DNA of 64,000 nucleotides from Planococcus sp. SK3692 (GCF_028890485.2 NZ_JARCHV010000002.1:1383437-1447436), one strand, 5' to 3'. Positions 52,596-61,590 are shown, counted from the stretch's first letter. Numbers and translations are program-made. Notes: generated from the sequence alone by a model not told the origin.

Positions 52596-52633
52596 TATTG
52601 AAAAATTTTGTTTACCACAGGAGGTAATTTAAC

Positions 52634-52834
52634 ATGCAAGAAGGTACAGTAAAATGGTTTAACTCAGAAAAAGGTTTTGGCTTCATCGAAGTTGAAGGCG
52701 GCGACGACGTATTCGTACACTTCTCAGCGATTCAAGGCGAAGGCTTTAAAACGCTTGACGAAGGACAGCGCGTAGAATTTGAAGTAGAGGAAGGCAACCG
52801 CGGACCTCAAGCTACTAACGTAACTAAACTTTAA
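52634..52834 (+). CDS. cspB: Major cold-shock protein (CspB/CspA type)
   Basis: 66 residues, the canonical length: [15 protein letters not shown] (RNP1 KGFGFIE), [13 protein letters not shown] (RNP2) and [10 protein letters not shown]. It binds single-stranded nucleic acids as an RNA chaperone. It has its own very strong promoter, a 140-base structured leader and an AGGAGG site, a pattern typical of cold-induced csp genes. A terminator separates it from the next csp-like gene. Confidence 0.95.
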   Translation: MQEGTVKWFNSEKGFGFIEVEGGDDVFVHFSAIQGEGFKTLDEGQRVEFEVEEGNRGPQATNVTKL

Positions 52835-52845
52835 TTCTCCCATTC

Positions 52846-52875
52846 AAGAACTGCCATTACGGCAGTTCTTTTTTA
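52846..52875 (+). terminator. Rho-independent terminator of cspB
   Basis: A 10-bp stem (52846-52855 with 52861-52870) followed by TTTTTT. Confidence 0.87.
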
Positions 52876-52971
52876 ATGGATTTTTTCATGCAGGTTTCCA
52901 TTGTTTAATATTCCCGCTCTTTCGGGTATATCTTAAATAGATTGCCAAGAATAGTGAAGGGGGATTTATCC

Positions 52972-53178
52972 ATGCAGGGAAAAGTGAGAGAATTTAATGA
53001 CGACAAAGGATTCGGCTATATCGAAGGCGATACGGGCGAGGTTTTCTATTTCGAAACGATCAACATCAATGAAGAGGGCTTCCGCCGTTTTATGCCAAAC
53101 CAGCACGTCGAATTCACCATTTACGACGGGGCTTCCGATAAGGAACGCATAGCAACAAACGTTACATTAGTCTTCTAA
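52972..53178 (+). CDS. Divergent cold-shock-domain protein, 68 residues
   Basis: 68 residues from ATG 52972, behind AAGGGGG. The first half has a clear RNP1 (KGFGYIEG), while RNP2 is changed to VFYFETININ, replacing the usual V-F-V-H-F. The second half is more divergent (HVEFTIYDGASDKERIATNVTLVF). It is a diverged member of the cold-shock/S1-like OB fold. It lies 24 bases before the DUF1232 gene and likely shares its transcript. Confidence 0.8.
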   Translation: MQGKVREFNDDKGFGYIEGDTGEVFYFETININEEGFRRFMPNQHVEFTIYDGASDKERIATNVTLVF

Positions 53179-53202
53179 TTGCCGGATGAAAGGGGAACAT
53201 AT

Positions 53203-53679
53203 ATGGTTAACGAATATTTGAGCAAGCCATTGCCAAGTGAAGAAAAACAACTGGATTTCTATCAAAAGCTTCGTGTCAGGGTACACAATTGGCTGGAGAG
53301 CAAATCATCAAAATTGGATTCCGCTGGCCAGTTCGTGTTATTTGCGCCAGACCTTTTCCACTTATTGACACGCCTATTGCTGGACAGCCGCATCGATAAG
53401 AAAAGCAAGGCTTATGTTGGGGCTGGGGTGCTGTATTTCATGGCACCGATCGATATTCTCCCGGAGATTCTCGTCGGGCCAGGCGGATTCATGGACGATG
53501 TCATTGTCGCAGTGTACGTCATCAATACGGTCTTGAACCGATTCCCGAAAGAAGTCGTGACAGAACATTGGGCAGGAGACGAAGATCTCTTGAAAGTGCT
53601 CAGCAAACTAGCGAATTCCGGCGACCGATGGGCAGCAAAATTGCCGGCCGGTAAAGCCGTAAAACGGTTCTTAAAATAA
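53203..53679 (+). CDS. YkvA/DUF1232 family membrane protein
   Basis: 158 residues from ATG 53203. The DUF1232 core with the sequence FMAPIDILPEILVGPGGFMDDVIVAVYVINTVL (about 90-122) includes two hydrophobic helices with the conserved P-x-D-x-I-P-D-like motif. The N-terminal half is polar and amphipathic. Function unknown. Followed by a strong terminator. Confidence 0.83.
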   Translation: MVNEYLSKPLPSEEKQLDFYQKLRVRVHNWLESKSSKLDSAGQFVLFAPDLFHLLTRLLLDSRIDKKSKAYVGAGVLYFMAPIDILPEILVGPGGFMDDVIVAVYVINTVLNRFPKEVVTEHWAGDEDLLKVLSKLANSGDRWAAKLPAGKAVKRFLK

Positions 53680-53692
53680 ATTCAAAACTCAC

Positions 53693-53731
53693 AAAAACCC
53701 CCTCAGAAACGCGTTTCTGAGGGGGTTTTTC
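53693..53731. terminator. Bidirectional terminator
   Basis: A near-perfect inverted repeat built on AAAAACCCCCTCAGAAACG with its complement (53693-53711 with 53712-53730). It lies between the DUF1232 gene and ykpA. Confidence 0.88.
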
Positions 53732-53742
53732 GTATCGTGGAC

Positions 53743-55350
53743 TTATTTAGCGATGCCTTGAGATTCTTTCCATTCCAAGAATTCATCATAAGTCAATTGC
53801 TTATCAAGAATCGAACCATCTTCCTGGATTTCGATGACGCGGTTGGCAACTGTCTGGATAAACTGATGGTCATGGGATGTGAAGACCATGGCGCCTTTAA
53901 ATGCAATCATGCCGTTGTTCAAAGCTTGAATCGATTCAAGGTCCAAGTGGTTGGTCGGTTCATCCAATAGCAGCACGTTGGCATGCGATAGCATCATTTT
54001 TGAAAGCATGCAGCGGACTTTTTCGCCACCGGACAATACAGAAGGTTTCTTTTTCACTTCTTCGCCAGAGAACAGCATTCTGCCGAGGAAGCCGCGAAGG
54101 AACGTTTCGCTTTCATCTTCCGGTGAATACTGGCGGAGCCAGTCTACCAAAGAAGTTTCGCTGCCTTCGAAGTATTCGGTGTTGTCGATCGGCAAATACG
54201 CGCGTGAAGTCGTAACGCCCCAGCGGGCTGAGCCTGTTGCCGGCTCGTCTTCTTCTGCCAGGATGCGCAAAAGGGCCGATTTCGCCAATGGATCGCCAAT
54301 CAAAACGATTTTATCGTCTTTGTTCATATTGAAGCTAATATTATTCAATAATTGATTGCCGTCGACTGTTTGGCTCAAGTCTTTAACCGTCAATACATCG
54401 TTGCCGATTTCGCGGCCGATCGTGAAGTTGACGAACGGGTATTTACGGGAAGAAGGGCGGATGTCGTCCAGCTCGATTTTATCGAGCATTTTCTTCCGTG
54501 AAGTCGCCTGCTTGGATTTCGAGGCGTTGGCAGAGAAACGGGCGATAAAGGCCTGAAGCTCTTTAATCTTTTCTTCTTTTTTCGCGTTCTGGTCGGATGC
54601 TAAGCGTGTTGCCAATTGGCTGGATTCATACCAGAAGTCATAGTTGCCGACATAGAGCTGGATTTTGCCGAAATCGAGGTCGGCGATATTAGTACATACT
54701 TTGTTGAGGAAGTGGCGGTCATGCGATACGACGATGACGGTGTTGTCAAAGTTGATCAGGAATTCTTCAAGCCATTGGATGGCTTTCAAGTCCAAGTGGT
54801 TGGTCGGCTCATCCAGAAGAAGAACATCCGGTTTGCCGAATAGGGCTTGTGCCAAAAGTACTTTCACTTTATCGGATCCGGAGAGTTCCGCCATTTTCTT
54901 ATCATGGAGATTCTCGGAAATGCCAAGGCCCTGCAACAGGATAGCTGCTTCGGATTCAGCTTCCCAGCCGTTTAGTTCCGCGAACTCGCCTTCAAGTTCA
55001 GCAGCGCGCATGCCGTCTTCGTCAGAGAAGTCTTCTTTCATATAAATAGCGTTTTTCTCAGACATGACTTCGTAAAGTTTTTTATGGCCCATAATGACCG
55101 TCTCAAGCACTGGGTATTCTTCGTATTCAAAGTGGTTTTGCTTGAGTACAGCGAGGCGTTCGCCAGAGCCCATATAGACATTTCCGGACTGTGCTTCAAG
55201 TTCGCCGGAAAGGATTTTGATGAACGTCGATTTACCGGCGCCGTTCGCCCCAATCAAGCCGTAGCAATTACCTGGGTTAAACTGGATGTTGACATCTTCA
55301 AATAACTTGCGGTCGCCAAAACGCAAAGATACATCATTTACTGCTATCAT
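53743..55350 (-). CDS. ykpA: ABC-F ATPase YkpA (YbiT-like)
   Basis: 535 residues with two ABC domains: Walker A IGANGAGKST near 36, signature LSGSDKVKVLL, Walker B LLLDEPTNHLD. The second domain has a degenerate P-loop (IGDPLAKSAL in place of G-x4-GKS) but an intact LSGGEKVR and DEPTNHLD. The linker between domains is about 80 residues. Length and sequence match B. subtilis YkpA and E. coli YbiT, translation factors binding the ribosomal E site. No drug-resistance-type extensions. Confidence 0.92.
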   Translation of the reverse strand: MIAVNDVSLRFGDRKLFEDVNIQFNPGNCYGLIGANGAGKSTFIKILSGELEAQSGNVYMGSGERLAVLKQNHFEYEEYPVLETVIMGHKKLYEVMSEKNAIYMKEDFSDEDGMRAAELEGEFAELNGWEAESEAAILLQGLGISENLHDKKMAELSGSDKVKVLLAQALFGKPDVLLLDEPTNHLDLKAIQWLEEFLINFDNTVIVVSHDRHFLNKVCTNIADLDFGKIQLYVGNYDFWYESSQLATRLASDQNAKKEEKIKELQAFIARFSANASKSKQATSRKKMLDKIELDDIRPSSRKYPFVNFTIGREIGNDVLTVKDLSQTVDGNQLLNNISFNMNKDDKIVLIGDPLAKSALLRILAEEDEPATGSARWGVTTSRAYLPIDNTEYFEGSETSLVDWLRQYSPEDESETFLRGFLGRMLFSGEEVKKKPSVLSGGEKVRCMLSKMMLSHANVLLLDEPTNHLDLESIQALNNGMIAFKGAMVFTSHDHQFIQTVANRVIEIQEDGSILDKQLTYDEFLEWKESQGIAK

Positions 55351-55456
55351 AATTATTCGTCCTCCTAAAATTCACAATATGAATAGTATAACACGAATCC
55401 GCTCGAAACCGGTAGCGTTCAAAGCCCGTGTCGGCTAAACTAATAAAGGATAAGAT

Positions 55457-55690
55457 TTAACGGCTTTTTCTGCGGAGGTAAGCATCCAATTGGCCGAGTT
55501 CTTTATTCAGGAGATACTCCATCTGAACATATTCACGCCTGCCCGGAACATGTTCCGGCGTCAGGCCTTTCATCGAGTAAATAAAGTAATAGCCGCCGAT
55601 TTGGCGAAACAGCACAACGACGTGCGGAAATTCATCAAACGTGGCTTTAATATTGTATCGTTTTGCGTAGCTCCAATTAATGAGCTTCAT
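55457..55690 (-). CDS. Conserved hypothetical protein, 77 residues
   Basis: A basic soluble protein, rich in aromatic residues, with FPHVVVLFRQIGGYYFIYSM in the middle, probably beta-alpha in structure, and a basic tail YLRRKSR. I do not recognise it. The ribosome binding site is weak (AAAGGCGGG). No cysteines. It is isolated between ykpA and an MFS gene, so coding status is less certain than its neighbours. Confidence 0.6.
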   Translation of the reverse strand: MKLINWSYAKRYNIKATFDEFPHVVVLFRQIGGYYFIYSMKGLTPEHVPGRREYVQMEYLLNKELGQLDAYLRRKSR

Positions 55691-55775
55691 CCAGCAACCC
55701 GCCTTTCCAATCTTATTTTAAGGGAAGCAGCGGTAGGAACACAAGTTTGGTGCTAAGGGAGAAGGAGAGAGAAAT

Positions 55776-56948
55776 ATGAGGGGAAATGGAACAAAATCAA
55801 CATTGACTGCTGTAATTTTTGCCATTTTGTTAGTGGCGCTCAATCTGCGGCCCGCGATTTCATCGATCGGCCCGATGCTTGAACCGATTCGGTCGGATCT
55901 TGCGCTGACGAACGGGCAAGTCAGTTTATTAACCGCTGTACCCGTCTTGTGCATGGGATTGTTCGCGCCGTTTGCGATCTTCTTTAACCGCCGTTTCGGC
56001 TTGAAGCGTTCCATCGCTGTGTTACTGGCCGTCATTGGCGTGTTCACGTTAGGGCGCGGCTTTTGGCCGAGCTATTTCAATTTATTGCTTAGTTCCTTTT
56101 TCATCGGCATTGCAATCGCCATCATCGGGCCGATGCTGTCGGCGATGATCAAACGGGATTTTCCAACCCGCACAGCTTCTTTGATCGGGGTCTATTCGTT
56201 CGGTATGGGGCTCGGTGCGACACTGGCCGCTGGCTTGACAAGTGTTGTCTATGCAGCTTCAGGATGGTCAGCGGGGCTTGCGGTTTGGTCGGGCTTGGCA
56301 CTCGCTGCCCTGATCGTATGGCTGAGACTGCCTGAATCGAAGGCAAAATCACAAGCATTGCCGGATGAGCCGCTGCCGATTAGTGAGAGCCCGTGGAAAA
56401 ATTTGAAGGCGTGGTATATGCTTTTGTTCTTCGGCTTCCAATCGGCGTTCTTTTTCTCGATGCTGACATGGCTCGCACCCATCGCGATCGACAAAGGCTT
56501 GAGCGTTTTGTCGGCTGGTGCAGTCGTCACTGTCATGACGGCAGTGCAGATTGTCTGCAATATTTCCATTCCACTGCTATTCAGCCGTTATCCGAACCGC
56601 TTTTTATGGGTGTTGGCTGTTCTTGCATTCGGCACGGCCGGAATCTTCTTGTTAATGTTTGCTGGCACATGGGCGGTATGGCCAGCTGCTGCATTGATCG
56701 GCGTGGCACTCGGCGGTTTGTTTCCGATCGCTTTACTGTTGCCGCTCGATGCAACAGATTCCGCTGATGAAGCAAATAGCTGGGCTGCGATGACACAATC
56801 CGGCGGCTATTTGATTTCGGCATTCATGCCGTTTATCATCGGAGTGGTGTATGACCAGACGGGCAATCACGATATTACCTTATGGATGTTTTTGGCATTC
56901 GTCTTGTTGATGATTGTTTTTGCGTATTTGCTCAATCGAAAGCCTTGA
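55776..56948 (+). CDS. MFS transporter (CynX/NimT-like)
   Basis: 390 residues with about twelve hydrophobic helices. The N terminus LLVALNLRPAISSIGPMLEPIRSDL matches the CynX/NimT/YeaN branch, whose members transport cyanate, 2-nitroimidazole or related small anions. The substrate is not determined. GAGAAGGAGAG precedes the ATG. Its 3' end overlaps the convergent 99-residue gene by 17 bases. Confidence 0.87.
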   Translation: MRGNGTKSTLTAVIFAILLVALNLRPAISSIGPMLEPIRSDLALTNGQVSLLTAVPVLCMGLFAPFAIFFNRRFGLKRSIAVLLAVIGVFTLGRGFWPSYFNLLLSSFFIGIAIAIIGPMLSAMIKRDFPTRTASLIGVYSFGMGLGATLAAGLTSVVYAASGWSAGLAVWSGLALAALIVWLRLPESKAKSQALPDEPLPISESPWKNLKAWYMLLFFGFQSAFFFSMLTWLAPIAIDKGLSVLSAGAVVTVMTAVQIVCNISIPLLFSRYPNRFLWVLAVLAFGTAGIFLLMFAGTWAVWPAAALIGVALGGLFPIALLLPLDATDSADEANSWAAMTQSGGYLISAFMPFIIGVVYDQTGNHDITLWMFLAFVLLMIVFAYLLNRKP

Positions 56949-57231
56949 TCGTCTTGCTTAAAGGATGAGCAATGGCAATCCACGAAAGATAAAGTGATAG
57001 CAGCGGAAACAGGATGGCCCATGAAACAATCATCATAGAGGGAATCTCCGCTTCTGGAAGGATCGTTGAAAAATACCAATAATTCAGCTCGAGTGATGAT
57101 ATAAGTGTGATGAGAGGGCCGATGAAAATTCGGCTCGCCAGAATCGCCGCTAGGACGCCAATAGAAATGACGAACGGCGGAAAAAGGATCAATTGAACGA
57201 AAAAGATATCTAATGTACTGAGCCATTGCAT
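56932..57231 (-). CDS. Small membrane protein, 99 residues, overlapping the MFS gene tail
   Basis: 99 residues from ATG 57231 behind AGGAGG. Three hydrophobic stretches (about 5-30, 35-50 and 65-88) are visible, with no catalytic motif. I do not recognise it. The stop falls inside the last codons of the MFS gene on the other strand, a convergent 17-base overlap without a terminator between them. Confidence 0.65.
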   Translation of the reverse strand: MQWLSTLDIFFVQLILFPPFVISIGVLAAILASRIFIGPLITLISSLELNYWYFSTILPEAEIPSMMIVSWAILFPLLSLYLSWIAIAHPLSKTIKAFD

Positions 57232-57388
57232 GATAATGCCTCCTGTTTCGCGCAGTTTTGCGGGAAAACCCGCGTATTCTGATTTTAAACTAAGTGAATA
57301 ATCTGTCAATGGAAATGTTCTTGTAAAAAGTTTTCCCAGTGAATGACAAGCTACCGGAAGTGCTCTTTCCGCAAATTTTCACCAATAG

Positions 57389-57418
57389 AAAAAGCCGGCG
57401 CATTAAGCGTCGGCTTTC
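57389..57418 (-). terminator. Terminator of the second msrA, overlapping its end
   Basis: An inverted repeat AAAGCCGGCGC with GCGTCGGCTTT surrounds ATTAA. The right arm overlaps the last codons of msrA, and the left side gives T residues on the minus strand. Confidence 0.8.
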
Positions 57419-57933
57419 TTCCACGCAGCATCCAAAAACTCATCGCGCCCGGATTCGGCGCGGTCTTGTGCGTAATGGTCTGGATTTTTCAAATAGAAAT
57501 CCTGATGATAGTCTTCGGCCGGATAGAAAGCCTCCGCATCCTGGATCTCGGTGACAACCGGTTTATGGAAGCGGCCGCTTTCATCGAGTTGTTTCCTGGA
57601 AGCAAGTGCCAATTGCCGCTGTTCTTCATTGTGAACAAAGATGGCGGGGCGGTAAGAAGCTCCGCGATCCTGGAATTGGCCCTCATTATCGGTAGGGTCG
57701 ATTTGCTGCCAAAAAATATCCAGCAGCTGGTCATATGGGAATACAGCCGGATCAAACGAAATTTCAACGGCTTCCAGATGGCCGGAATGGCCGCTTTTTA
57801 CTTGTTCATAGGACGGGTTCGCTATATGGCCGCCAGTATAACCAGAAATCACAGACTCAATGCCGTCGAATTGATCGAATGGCTTGACCATGCACCAAAA
57901 ACAGCCGCCGGCAAATGTCGCTTTTTCTAACAT
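57403..57933 (-). CDS. msrA2: Peptide methionine sulfoxide reductase MsrA (second copy)
   Basis: 176 residues with [13 protein letters not shown] at the start (Cys at 11 and 14), [27 protein letters not shown] and a C terminus lacking extra cysteines. Similar in length and sequence to the first msrA at 31338 but without a linked msrB. It reduces the S-epimer of methionine sulfoxide. AAGGAGGC precedes the ATG by 7 bases. Confidence 0.93.
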   Translation of the reverse strand: MLEKATFAGGCFWCMVKPFDQFDGIESVISGYTGGHIANPSYEQVKSGHSGHLEAVEISFDPAVFPYDQLLDIFWQQIDPTDNEGQFQDRGASYRPAIFVHNEEQRQLALASRKQLDESGRFHKPVVTEIQDAEAFYPAEDYHQDFYLKNPDHYAQDRAESGRDEFLDAAWKKADA

Positions 57934-58160
57934 TGGATTGCCTCCTTCTATTATATAGGCGTCCGCCCTCAGTTCCTTGAAAAGATGTCTGAAGCTTTAG
58001 CTCGACTTCTTCTTGGAAACGGAGTGCAGCGCCTAAGAATAAGAAGAATTTTACCACTCCGGTAAAGCGCAGACAATAAAAACGTGTTGGCTGGGGGAAA
58101 CCTCTATCTCATCATATGCGTCTAAACAAGATGTACAGCTCAGAAAGGAATGTAATCATC

Positions 58161-59105
58161 ATGGAAGAACAATACGAAACACGACAGAATAGAAAGCGCA
58201 GACGCTTTCGCCCGAGAGGAAAACTTTTCTTATTATTGATCATTTTATTGCTCGGTGCCGGAATTTACTTTTTCATCCAATATCAACAAGGGCAAAACAT
58301 AGCCGGCGAGACCGAGATTGAACCGGAACCGTTTGCTGGGGATGAAGACAATAGCGGATACCAAAACATTCTCGTCCTCGGGGTAGACTCGCGTGGAGAA
58401 GAACAATCCCGTACGGATACGATGATGATGGTGACACATGACCGTGAAAACAATGAAGTGAAAATCACTTCGTTCATGCGTGATATTTATGCGGATATTC
58501 CAGGCTACCAATCCTATAAATTAAACACAGCTTATTATTTGGGGGGCGTCGATTTACTGGCGTCGACCTTGCGTGAAATGTTCGGCGTTGAAATCCACAA
58601 TTACGCACTTGTCGATTTCCAGAGTTTTGAAACGCTCGTTGATATCGCGGCTCCGGGCGGAGTCGAAATCGATGTTGAAAAAGAGATGTCTGAGAAAATC
58701 GGCGTGACCTTGTCTCCCGGCGTCCAGAACTTGAATGGCCAGGAATTGCTTGGGTACGCGCGTTTCCGTTCAGATAATGAAGGCGACTTCGGCCGCGTGC
58801 GCCGCCAGCAGCAAGTGATCGCTGCCTTAAAGGATGAGTTGATCAGCGTATCGTCGATCCCGAAACTGCCGAAGCTTGCAGGAGCGGCACAAGCCTATGT
58901 GCAGACCGATATGCCGTTAGTTGACCAGCTCAAGTTGGCGACTCAGCTTGGAACCGGTGGCAGCAGCGAAATCGAACGGTTGACGATCCCGGTAGAAGGC
59001 GGATACAGCTATGCAAATTACCCGCAAGCGGGCTCGGTCCTTGAAATTGATATAGAGCAAAACCGCCGTGCGCTGGAAGAATTTTTGTCTCAGCCACTCA
59101 ACTAA
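58161..59105 (+). CDS. LytR-CpsA-Psr (LCP) family cell-wall ligase
   Basis: 314 residues from ATG 58161. A basic cytosolic start (KRKRRRFRPRG type), one membrane span (about 23-41) and an extracytoplasmic LCP domain with NILVLGVDSR, RTDTMMMVT, SFMRDIYADIPG, KLNTAYYLGG and a C-terminal RFRSDNEGDFGRVRRQQ (arginines binding polyprenyl pyrophosphate). LCP enzymes attach teichoic acids or capsular polymers to peptidoglycan. It is one of several usual in Bacillales (TagT/U/V). The ribosome binding site GAAAGGA is 11 bases from the ATG, slightly long. Confidence 0.92.
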   Translation: MEEQYETRQNRKRRRFRPRGKLFLLLIILLLGAGIYFFIQYQQGQNIAGETEIEPEPFAGDEDNSGYQNILVLGVDSRGEEQSRTDTMMMVTHDRENNEVKITSFMRDIYADIPGYQSYKLNTAYYLGGVDLLASTLREMFGVEIHNYALVDFQSFETLVDIAAPGGVEIDVEKEMSEKIGVTLSPGVQNLNGQELLGYARFRSDNEGDFGRVRRQQQVIAALKDELISVSSIPKLPKLAGAAQAYVQTDMPLVDQLKLATQLGTGGSSEIERLTIPVEGGYSYANYPQAGSVLEIDIEQNRRALEEFLSQPLN

Positions 59106-59162
59106 TTTTTCAGATAATATGATAAACTACAGGTAGAAGCCTATATAAAGAAGGGGATCGCC

Positions 59163-60353
59163 ATGCCGCCAGATGACAATAGACCGCAGTTTTTCGCTAC
59201 CAACTATATCCGATTTCTCGGCGGAAGGAATACATTCTTTACCTTATTGATTTTAATTTTGATTGGGCTTGTCGTGTTCATCTTCAGGGAAGTATCGTTT
59301 ATCTTCAATCCGCTCAATGTATTCATGAAAACGGTCGTCTTGCCCGTCGTGCTGGCGCTCATACTTTATTATTTGCTGCGTCCGGTATTGCGTTTATTGG
59401 AACGCTTTAAAGTCCCGAGAATCTGGGGCATCTTGATCATCTTTCTCGGCGGCATCGGTTTATTGACGTTGCTGAGCGTGTTGGTGTTTCCATATGTGAG
59501 GGACCAATTCCAAAACTTGATTGAAGAGTTTCCCGATTATTTCATGCGTCTATTGAACAATACCGACCAATTTCTGCGTACTTCATGGGTCGGAGATTAT
59601 TACAGCGAATCCGACTTTAATATCGAATCGTTAATCGCCACTTTGCCGACGAACATTGCAGATACGCTTCAGGAAACTGTGACGGGCATCATTACACGCG
59701 TCACCAGCTGGATTTCGACCATCACAGGCGTCATCCTGTCGATTGTCATCGTGCCGTTCATCTTGTTTTATTTATTGAAAGACGGCGATAAGCTTCCAGG
59801 CTATTTCCTGAAACTGCTGCCGCCAAGATTTCGTGACGATACAAGAGCGGTGTTAAAGGACGCCGACAAGCAATTAGGGGCTTATATTCAAGGCCAGCTC
59901 ATTATCGCTTTCTGTATTGGCATCATGGTCTATATCGGGTTCTTGATCATCGGCATGGATTATGCACTGCTGCTTGGCGCACTGGCGATGGTGACCAGTA
60001 TCGTTCCTTATATCGGGCCGGCAATCGCAATTACGCCCGCTGCAATCATCGCACTCGTCACCTCGCCGTTCATGCTCGTGAAGCTAGCGATCGTGTGGAC
60101 CGTCGTACAGCTGGTGGAAGGCAATTTGATCTCTCCGCAAGTAATGGGCAAGACGATGTATATCCACCCTGTGACGATTATTTTCGTCTTGTTGACGGCC
60201 GGTTCTTTATTCGGCGTCGTCGGTGTCATTTTAGGGATTCCGATGTATGCCTTATTGCGAGTCATCGTCAGCCATTTGTACAAGCTGTTCAAGCGGCGTT
60301 ATAACCGTTACGAAACAAACTTGGATAATCAATACGACTACACTGAGCTTTAA
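59163..60353 (+). CDS. AI-2E family transporter
   Basis: 396 residues with about eight hydrophobic segments and the family sequence AITPAAIIALVTSPF and VVQLVEGNLISPQVMGK near the C terminus. The name comes from E. coli TqsA (autoinducer-2 exporter); other members are Na+/H+ antiporters or of unknown function. B. subtilis paralogues include YueF and YtvI. AAGAAGGGGATC precedes the ATG. It is 57 bases after the LCP gene. Confidence 0.88.
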   Translation: MPPDDNRPQFFATNYIRFLGGRNTFFTLLILILIGLVVFIFREVSFIFNPLNVFMKTVVLPVVLALILYYLLRPVLRLLERFKVPRIWGILIIFLGGIGLLTLLSVLVFPYVRDQFQNLIEEFPDYFMRLLNNTDQFLRTSWVGDYYSESDFNIESLIATLPTNIADTLQETVTGIITRVTSWISTITGVILSIVIVPFILFYLLKDGDKLPGYFLKLLPPRFRDDTRAVLKDADKQLGAYIQGQLIIAFCIGIMVYIGFLIIGMDYALLLGALAMVTSIVPYIGPAIAITPAAIIALVTSPFMLVKLAIVWTVVQLVEGNLISPQVMGKTMYIHPVTIIFVLLTAGSLFGVVGVILGIPMYALLRVIVSHLYKLFKRRYNRYETNLDNQYDYTEL

Positions 60354-60420
60354 GCGCCTTGTTTACAGGGAGCTGGAAAGTGGTATGGAGAATTATCAAA
60401 TTTTGGGGGTATAGATTTTT

Positions 60421-60840
60421 ATGAAATTCAAAGACTTTTTATCTTCGATCGGCATTGGTTCGATCAAAGTGGACACAGTAGTGGAGAGGCCGCATCTTGA
60501 AGAAGGCGAGACCTTGAACGGCACGGTTTACTTGGACGGAGGAAGCGGCGACCAGGAAATCGATTATATCGAACTTCAAGTGATTCGATTAGTGGAAGAT
60601 TACCGGGAAGACAGCGATTTCGATTTTTATGAAACGCCAGTTGCCAAGCAAAGCTTGGAATTTGCGGGATCGGTTAAGTCGAAGAACACCGTCATGCAAC
60701 AATTCGAAATTGTCCCGGATGAGCGCTGGGTATTGGAGAACGTCAATGCTAAGTTGATTTTACGGACGATTGTCCACGTGAAAAATGGCGTCGATATCCA
60801 GGACGAGGACGAAATCACTTACGGTAAAATCGACAGCTGA
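60421..60840 (+). CDS. Short Spo0M-like arrestin-fold protein
   Basis: 139 residues. The sequence MKFKDFLSSIGIGSIKVDTVVERPHL and LNGTVYLDGGSGDQEIDYIELQVIR fits the N-terminal half of Spo0M, an arrestin-like domain protein of about 258 residues in B. subtilis. The C-terminal half is absent, and the frame ends cleanly with a stop and a terminator. GGGGGTATAG precedes the ATG. Many Planococcus are non-sporulating, so another role is likely. Confidence 0.75.
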   Translation: MKFKDFLSSIGIGSIKVDTVVERPHLEEGETLNGTVYLDGGSGDQEIDYIELQVIRLVEDYREDSDFDFYETPVAKQSLEFAGSVKSKNTVMQQFEIVPDERWVLENVNAKLILRTIVHVKNGVDIQDEDEITYGKIDS

Positions 60841-60888
60841 TGACTTGCGCTTTTGTTCTCGAATAATTTTATTATGTAAACTAAAAAT

Positions 60889-60931
60889 ACACCCTTGCAG
60901 ATTATTCATTCTCTGCAAGGGTGTCTTTTTA
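60889..60931 (+). terminator. Rho-independent terminator
   Basis: A 12-bp stem (60889-60900 with 60913-60924) followed by CTTTTT. Confidence 0.87.
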
Positions 60932-60972
60932 GTTATGCCCGTAAAATAGCACTGCCTGGGAATGAAAATAGG

Positions 60973-61563
60973 TCACTCTGTTTTATGTGATGGGCTATTG
61001 ATGCTCATGGATACGGTCATCACGAGGTGGGGGTGATTAGCGGAGCGCGCGTTGGAAAAGCTCGTTTCGTAAAAAGAAAAGACCTCATGAATATCGCCGT
61101 GGATGCCGCTAGCATAATGCACGGAATCGTTCCATACCCCGAACTCTTTGGCACGTTCTACTTCGCGGTAGATAACTTCCATATAATCGGGATTGTTCAT
61201 CGGATAAAGTGCGAATTGCGATGAAACATATTGCTTGCTGTCGTCTTTGTTTGCCGGTTCATCGGGCGCGTCCAAATACGCATCACCCGCGGTATCTCCT
61301 GGACACCCAGCTGAAAAGGTGCCGGACAGGGCGATATGTTCCTTCATCTTCGCCGCATGAAGAGTGAGCGCCTTCGCGACATTGAAGACATGCTGTTGTT
61401 TACCCCGGATGACGGTGGAGACATCATCGCTTTGCATCCACACATGGGACGTATCGGTGTCCTTTAACGCACCTTTGATGATGTTGATGAAATTGCCGCT
61501 CATCGGATGCAAGGAAAAGCGGAATCCGACGATCGGGCTGGTGCCGCATGAATCTGGTTCCAT
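60973..61563 (-). CDS. ykoF: YkoF, thiamine/HMP-binding protein
   Basis: 196 residues with two ferredoxin-like repeats, as in B. subtilis YkoF. Landmarks are CGTSPIVGFRFSLHPM, HVFNVAKALTLHAA, SGTFSAGCPGD, FALYPMNNPDYMEVI and HYASGIHGDIHEVFS. B. subtilis YkoF binds thiamine and HMP and is encoded with the ykoEDC uptake genes, which are absent here. A TPP riboswitch with a terminator precedes it, confirming thiamine control. GGAGGG precedes the ATG by about 8 bases. Confidence 0.92.
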   Translation of the reverse strand: MEPDSCGTSPIVGFRFSLHPMSGNFINIIKGALKDTDTSHVWMQSDDVSTVIRGKQQHVFNVAKALTLHAAKMKEHIALSGTFSAGCPGDTAGDAYLDAPDEPANKDDSKQYVSSQFALYPMNNPDYMEVIYREVERAKEFGVWNDSVHYASGIHGDIHEVFSFYETSFSNARSANHPHLVMTVSMSINSPSHKTE

Positions 61564-61590
61564 TTGGAATCCCTCCTAAAAATATGCACT

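Noticed and set aside
52387..52632. 81-codon plus-strand open frame upstream of the csp gene
   Set aside because: It covers the csp promoter and hairpin leader; sequence follows the structured RNA and lacks a ribosome binding site.
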